Source of the DNA: Prolixibacteraceae bacterium
GTDB taxonomy: Bacteria > Bacteroidota > Bacteroidia > Bacteroidales > Prolixibacteraceae
Length of the DNA: 64,000 bases
Reading direction: 5' to 3'
Assembly (NCBI GenBank): GCA_003506435.1
Contig: DOAQ01000007.1
Location: forward strand, 62,001 to 126,000
Shown here: piece after piece, positions 60,468 to 64,000 of the stretch
How positions within the stretch are numbered: the first letter of the stretch is position 1
Layout of the letters: every line of letters begins with the position of its first letter
Notes under the pieces: generated by a model
The model's database searches: none
What the model was told of the DNA's origin: nothing
Seen by the model: the letters and a program-made list of their open reading frames with translations, nothing else
Program-made: the position numbers and the translations under genes

Positions 60468-62468
60468 ATGAAGAAGGAAGAATTCAAACAAGCCGTTTCG
60501 GAAGGAATTCCTTCTGAGATACCGGTATTCCGGACAATAGACCCGCATATAAACCACGCCCCGCAGCGAAAAGACATTCTATCAGAAAAAGAAAAAAAGC
60601 TAGCATTGAAAAATGCACTCCGGTATTTTCCGGCAGAACAACATGTCACATTGGCATCTGAGTTTCTGAACGAGCTGAATACTTACGGCCGCATTTACAT
60701 GTACCGTTACAGGCCCTATTATCCAATGAAGGCCCGTTCGTTGCACGATTATCCGTACCGGTCGAAACAGGCTGCATCCATCATGATGATGATTCAAAAC
60801 AACCTGGACCAAGCCGTTGCACAACATCCGCACGAACTGATTACCTATGGAGGAAACGGCGCTGTTTTTCAGAACTGGGCACAATACCGGCTGACCATGA
60901 AATACCTTTCGGAAATGACCGATGAACAAACGCTGGTTTTGTATTCCGGTCATCCGATGGGATTGTTTCCATCGCACAAAGACGCACCCCGGGTCGTGAT
61001 TACCAACGGAATGGTCATTCCCAACTATTCAGGCCGCGACGATTACGAACGAATGAATGCGCTGGGCGTTTCGCAATATGGACAAATGACGGCCGGATCG
61101 TTTATGTACATCGGGCCGCAGGGTATTGTGCATGGAACCACCATCACATTGATGAATGCCGCCCGTCTGCATGGTAACGGCGGATTTGCCGGTAAAATTT
61201 TTGTCTCGTCCGGGTTGGGGGGAATGTCGGGCGCACAGCCAAAAGCTGCGGTAATTGCCGGAATGATTTGCGTGGTTGCAGAAATAAATCCGAAAGCGGT
61301 GCAAGTGCGGCACGAACAAGGCTGGGTCGACGAAGTTTTTACCGATCTCGACCTGCTGAAAGAACGAATGATGAAAGCAAAAGAAAAGAAGGAAGCGGTT
61401 TCGCTTGCCTACCAGGGAAATATTGTCGACCTGTGGGAGAAACTGGCCAGTGAAAATATAAAAATTGACCTGGGTTCCGACCAGACCTCTCTGCACAATC
61501 CGTTTGCCGGAGGATATTATCCAGTCAACATGAGTTTCAGTGAATCGAACCGAATGATGGCCGAAAATCCCGGTCTGTTCAAAGAAAAAGTACATGAATC
61601 GCTACGCAGGCAGGTGGCTGCCATCAATAAAATAACGGACGATGGCATGTATTTCTGGGATTACGGCAATGCCTTTCTGCTGGAAGCAGGCCGCGCCCGT
61701 GCTGATATTTTCGGTACAGACGGCAATTTCAAATATCCGTCTTATGTGCAAGACATTATGGGGCCACTGTTTTTCGATTACGGCTTCGGCCCCTTCCGGT
61801 GGATTTGCACATCATGCGACCCCGGCGATTTGGAAACTACCGACCGCATTGCAAAAGAAGTTCTGGATGAAATTTCGAAAAATACACCTGCCGAAACACA
61901 AAATCAATTACGCGACAATATCCACTGGATAGAAGAAGCCGGTAAGAACAAACTGGTGGTTGGTTCGCAGGCCCGCATCCTGTATGCCGACTGCGAGGGA
62001 CGGATGAAAATTGCAAAAGCATTTAACGATGCAATCCGCTCCGGGATTATTTCAGCTCCTGTGGTTTTAGGGCGCGACCATCACGATGTTTCGGGTACCG
62101 ATTCACCGTATCGCGAAACTTCCAATATATACGACGGTTCGGCATTTACTGCCGATATGGCCATCCAGAATGTTATTGGTGATTCGTTTCGCGGCGCTAC
62201 CTGGGTATCCATTCATAACGGCGGCGGCGTTGGCTGGGGAGAAGTAATAAACGGTGGTTTCGGGCTGACTATCGATGGTTCGGACGATGCCGAACGACGG
62301 TTGCTGATGATGCTTAACTGGGATGTGAACAACGGTATTGCACGCCGGAGCTGGGCTCGTAACCAACCGGCAATTTCAACGATAAAAAGGGCGATGGAGG
62401 CAAATCCGTCGCTGAAAGTGACTTTGCCAACGATTGCCGACGATGAGCTGATCGACAGTTTATTTTAA
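60468..62468 (+). CDS. hutU: Urocanate hydratase
   Basis: 666 residues. It converts urocanate to imidazolone propionate in histidine breakdown, using tightly bound NAD. Seen: LITYGGNGAVFQNWAQYRLTMKYLSEM, LYSGHPMGLFPS, VITNGMVIPNYSG, the NAD-binding GKIFVSSGLGGMSGAQPKA, and near the end DMAIQNVIGDSFRGATWVSIHNGGGVGWGEVINGGFGL. It is longer than the proteobacterial enzyme (about 555), as is typical of the Bacteroidetes form. Other hut genes are not in the window. It is convergent with a histidine kinase with a 5-base gap and no visible terminator. Confidence 0.95.
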   Translation: MKKEEFKQAVSEGIPSEIPVFRTIDPHINHAPQRKDILSEKEKKLALKNALRYFPAEQHVTLASEFLNELNTYGRIYMYRYRPYYPMKARSLHDYPYRSKQAASIMMMIQNNLDQAVAQHPHELITYGGNGAVFQNWAQYRLTMKYLSEMTDEQTLVLYSGHPMGLFPSHKDAPRVVITNGMVIPNYSGRDDYERMNALGVSQYGQMTAGSFMYIGPQGIVHGTTITLMNAARLHGNGGFAGKIFVSSGLGGMSGAQPKAAVIAGMICVVAEINPKAVQVRHEQGWVDEVFTDLDLLKERMMKAKEKKEAVSLAYQGNIVDLWEKLASENIKIDLGSDQTSLHNPFAGGYYPVNMSFSESNRMMAENPGLFKEKVHESLRRQVAAINKITDDGMYFWDYGNAFLLEAGRARADIFGTDGNFKYPSYVQDIMGPLFFDYGFGPFRWICTSCDPGDLETTDRIAKEVLDEISKNTPAETQNQLRDNIHWIEEAGKNKLVVGSQARILYADCEGRMKIAKAFNDAIRSGIISAPVVLGRDHHDVSGTDSPYRETSNIYDGSAFTADMAIQNVIGDSFRGATWVSIHNGGGVGWGEVINGGFGLTIDGSDDAERRLLMMLNWDVNNGIARRSWARNQPAISTIKRAMEANPSLKVTLPTIADDELIDSLF

Positions 62469-62473
62469 GATTT

Positions 62474-64000
62474 TTATTTTTTATACCGTTTCAGGGTGAA
62501 ACGGAAAACGCTGCCTTCGCCGACTGTGCTGTCAACAGAGATGGTCCCCCCGTTTTGCTCCACAAACTCAGAACAAAGCATCAGTCCCAACCCGGAACCT
62601 TTTTCGTTATTGGTCCCGTACGTGGAGGTGTGCCTGTGCTTATTAAAAATCTGGTTTTTCATCTCTTCAGAAATGCCAACACCGTTATCGACCACACTTA
62701 ATTCCACAAAACCATTATCGACTGCCCGTGACAGGATATTAATTTCACCTCCATTCCGGGTAAATTTGATGGCGTTCGAAATCAGGTTCCGAAGGATAAG
62801 CGACGCCATGTTTTGATCGGCCAGTACAATAAAATTTCCTCCCGGCTGGTGTACAAGTTTGATGTTTTTATTTTCGGCAAAACGTTTGTTTAAAAGAATA
62901 TTGCTCTCTATCAACTCGCCGATCCTGAGCGGTTCCATCTTTAGTTGAAGGCAGCTTTTCTGGCTTTTCGCCCAAATCAGCATATTGTCGAGCAGGAAGT
63001 ACGTATTTTCAGCTTCCTTTCTTAATTCACCGACCAATTCCCGGCGAACCTCTTCCGGAAACATTTCCGGATAATCAGCCAACTGGTCCAGCGTATCTTT
63101 AAAAGCGCCAATCGGGTTCCGAAGGTCGTGCCCGATGATCGCAAGAAACATATCTTTGGTTTCGCTTAGTTTTACAAGTTCCTCGTGCTGTTCTAGAATT
63201 TTATTGTTCTTCTGCAACAACAGGGCGTTTGCCTTCTTTTTCATCCGGTTCATACTGAAAATGGTCACCAGCAATGCCAATAACAAAATAATTCCGCCAA
63301 TAAGCAATAAAACCCGGGTCCTTTGTTTTTTCAACTCAAGATCTTTTATCTGATTGTCTTTCTGTAAAATTTCAATCTGACTTTCTTTATCCTGAAGTTC
63401 CATTTCAGATCGGAACTGGGCAAGCTGCTGGCTGTGCTTTCCGTTGAACAGGGAATCTTCAATTGTTGAATATTCTTTAAAATACCGGAAAGCCTCAGCT
63501 ATTTTCCCGTTCTTTTCATATGTTTTTGAAATCAAAAGGCAAACTTTCCCCTGCAAGTCCTTTATTCCCGAACTATCGGCCAATTCCTTGCTTTTAAAAG
63601 CAAAATCAAATGCATCATTAATTTTGTCACGGGCCAATGAAACTTCGCCCAGTATATGACACGAACGGGCGATCCCTTCCGTCATTTGCATGGATTGAAA
63701 TATTTCCAACGCTTCCTTTGAATATTGTTCAGCCAAATCGTAATCCTTCATAAGCCAGTATGCCTCGCCTTTGCCAATCAGGGGAACCGCTTCATGCAGT
63801 TTTGACTTCAGTTTAAGGGCAATATCCAGCGATTTCTGATAATAATTCAACGCCTTTTCGTAATTGCCTTTTTCCTTATATATTTCACCGATATTATTTA
63901 ATGTCGAAGCTTCACCTGCCATGTCACCGACCCTCTTCAGGTAATCCAGCGATTTTCCGTAATAGAACAATGACATTTCATGATCACCCCACGAACTGTA
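62474..64000 (-). CDS. TPR-containing sensor histidine kinase (5' end outside window)
   Basis: The frame stays open to the window edge (codons from 63977 to 64000 read YSSWGDHE before the first internal Met), so the N-terminus is missing. At least three TPR units are visible (GEASTLNNIGEIYKEKGNYEKALNYYQKSL and following), then a coiled-coil and one membrane helix (VLLLIGGIILLLALLVTI). The HisKA domain has AIIGHDLRNPIG (phospho-His). The ATPase domain has NLISNAIKF (N box), VDNGVGI (G1) and GSGLGLMLC (G2). No response regulator is adjacent. The sensed signal is unknown. Confidence 0.9.
   Translation of the reverse strand, partial: YSSWGDHEMSLFYYGKSLDYLKRVGDMAGEASTLNNIGEIYKEKGNYEKALNYYQKSLDIALKLKSKLHEAVPLIGKGEAYWLMKDYDLAEQYSKEALEIFQSMQMTEGIARSCHILGEVSLARDKINDAFDFAFKSKELADSSGIKDLQGKVCLLISKTYEKNGKIAEAFRYFKEYSTIEDSLFNGKHSQQLAQFRSEMELQDKESQIEILQKDNQIKDLELKKQRTRVLLLIGGIILLLALLVTIFSMNRMKKKANALLLQKNNKILEQHEELVKLSETKDMFLAIIGHDLRNPIGAFKDTLDQLADYPEMFPEEVRRELVGELRKEAENTYFLLDNMLIWAKSQKSCLQLKMEPLRIGELIESNILLNKRFAENKNIKLVHQPGGNFIVLADQNMASLILRNLISNAIKFTRNGGEINILSRAVDNGFVELSVVDNGVGISEEMKNQIFNKHRHTSTYGTNNEKGSGLGLMLCSEFVEQNGGTISVDSTVGEGSVFRFTLKRYKK

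Overview
The window is chromosomal DNA from a Bacteroidota (Bacteroidetes) bacterium, most likely a marine or sediment Marinilabiliales/Prolixibacteraceae type. This rests on a SusC/SusD pair with an ECF sigma factor and FecR, DUF4831 and DUF5103 (type IX secretion plug) proteins, a complete Na+-NQR operon, promoters of the Bacteroidetes form TAnnTTTG, and few Shine-Dalgarno sequences. The family-level placement is inference. No rRNA, CRISPR array, phage or intact transposase was seen. There is one tRNA, tRNA-Val(UAC).

Layout. 145-7862: housekeeping genes (mtaB, PIN-PhoH, folC, tRNA-Val, a zinc-ribbon protein, a DEAD-box helicase, a PlsC-type acyltransferase). 8168-23619: a carbohydrate locus, all on the minus strand. 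Read from high to low coordinate it runs sigma factor, FecR, SusC, SusD, two divergent GH10-like hydrolases, a glucarate-dehydratase-like enolase-superfamily enzyme, an SDR, an MFS carrier, an SMP-30 lactonase and an RraA-like aldolase. The enzymes together could carry a sugar or uronic acid through oxidation, lactone opening, dehydration and aldol cleavage without phosphorylation. The true substrate cannot be read from sequence. 23716-29498: a divergent class IV aminotransferase-like gene, a small cassette-like insertion, gmhB, a rhomboid protease, holA, AMP nucleosidase, an HsdR-N-like protein and a VOC protein. 29499-30656: a repeat-rich accessory stretch with REP-like hairpins, an orphan MNT nucleotidyltransferase, an eight-unit 21-bp tandem repeat, and a 110-bp MITE with 17-bp terminal inverted repeats and an 8-bp target duplication. 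30657-36377: pepD with an MFS carrier, then DUF4831 and DUF5103 envelope proteins. 36571-42398: nqrABCDEF. 42478-49514: a DUF1080 protein, a small HTH protein, and a peptidoglycan-salvage set (GH3/beta-lactamase fusion, NamZ-type muramidase, sodium:solute symporter). 49621-64000: a lipoprotein, a nuclease/phosphatase, alaS, an M23 peptidase, MerR, a Nif3-like protein, a zinc-ribbon protein, the LemA/TPM/TPM operon, hutU, and a TPR histidine kinase cut by the window edge.

Many intergenic gaps hold nested inverted repeats that share end sequences. These look like small non-autonomous elements. The most distinctive signals are the MITE inserted in a hairpin loop, the in-phase 21-bp repeat array, and the hydrolase locus linked to an oxidative sugar-acid pathway.
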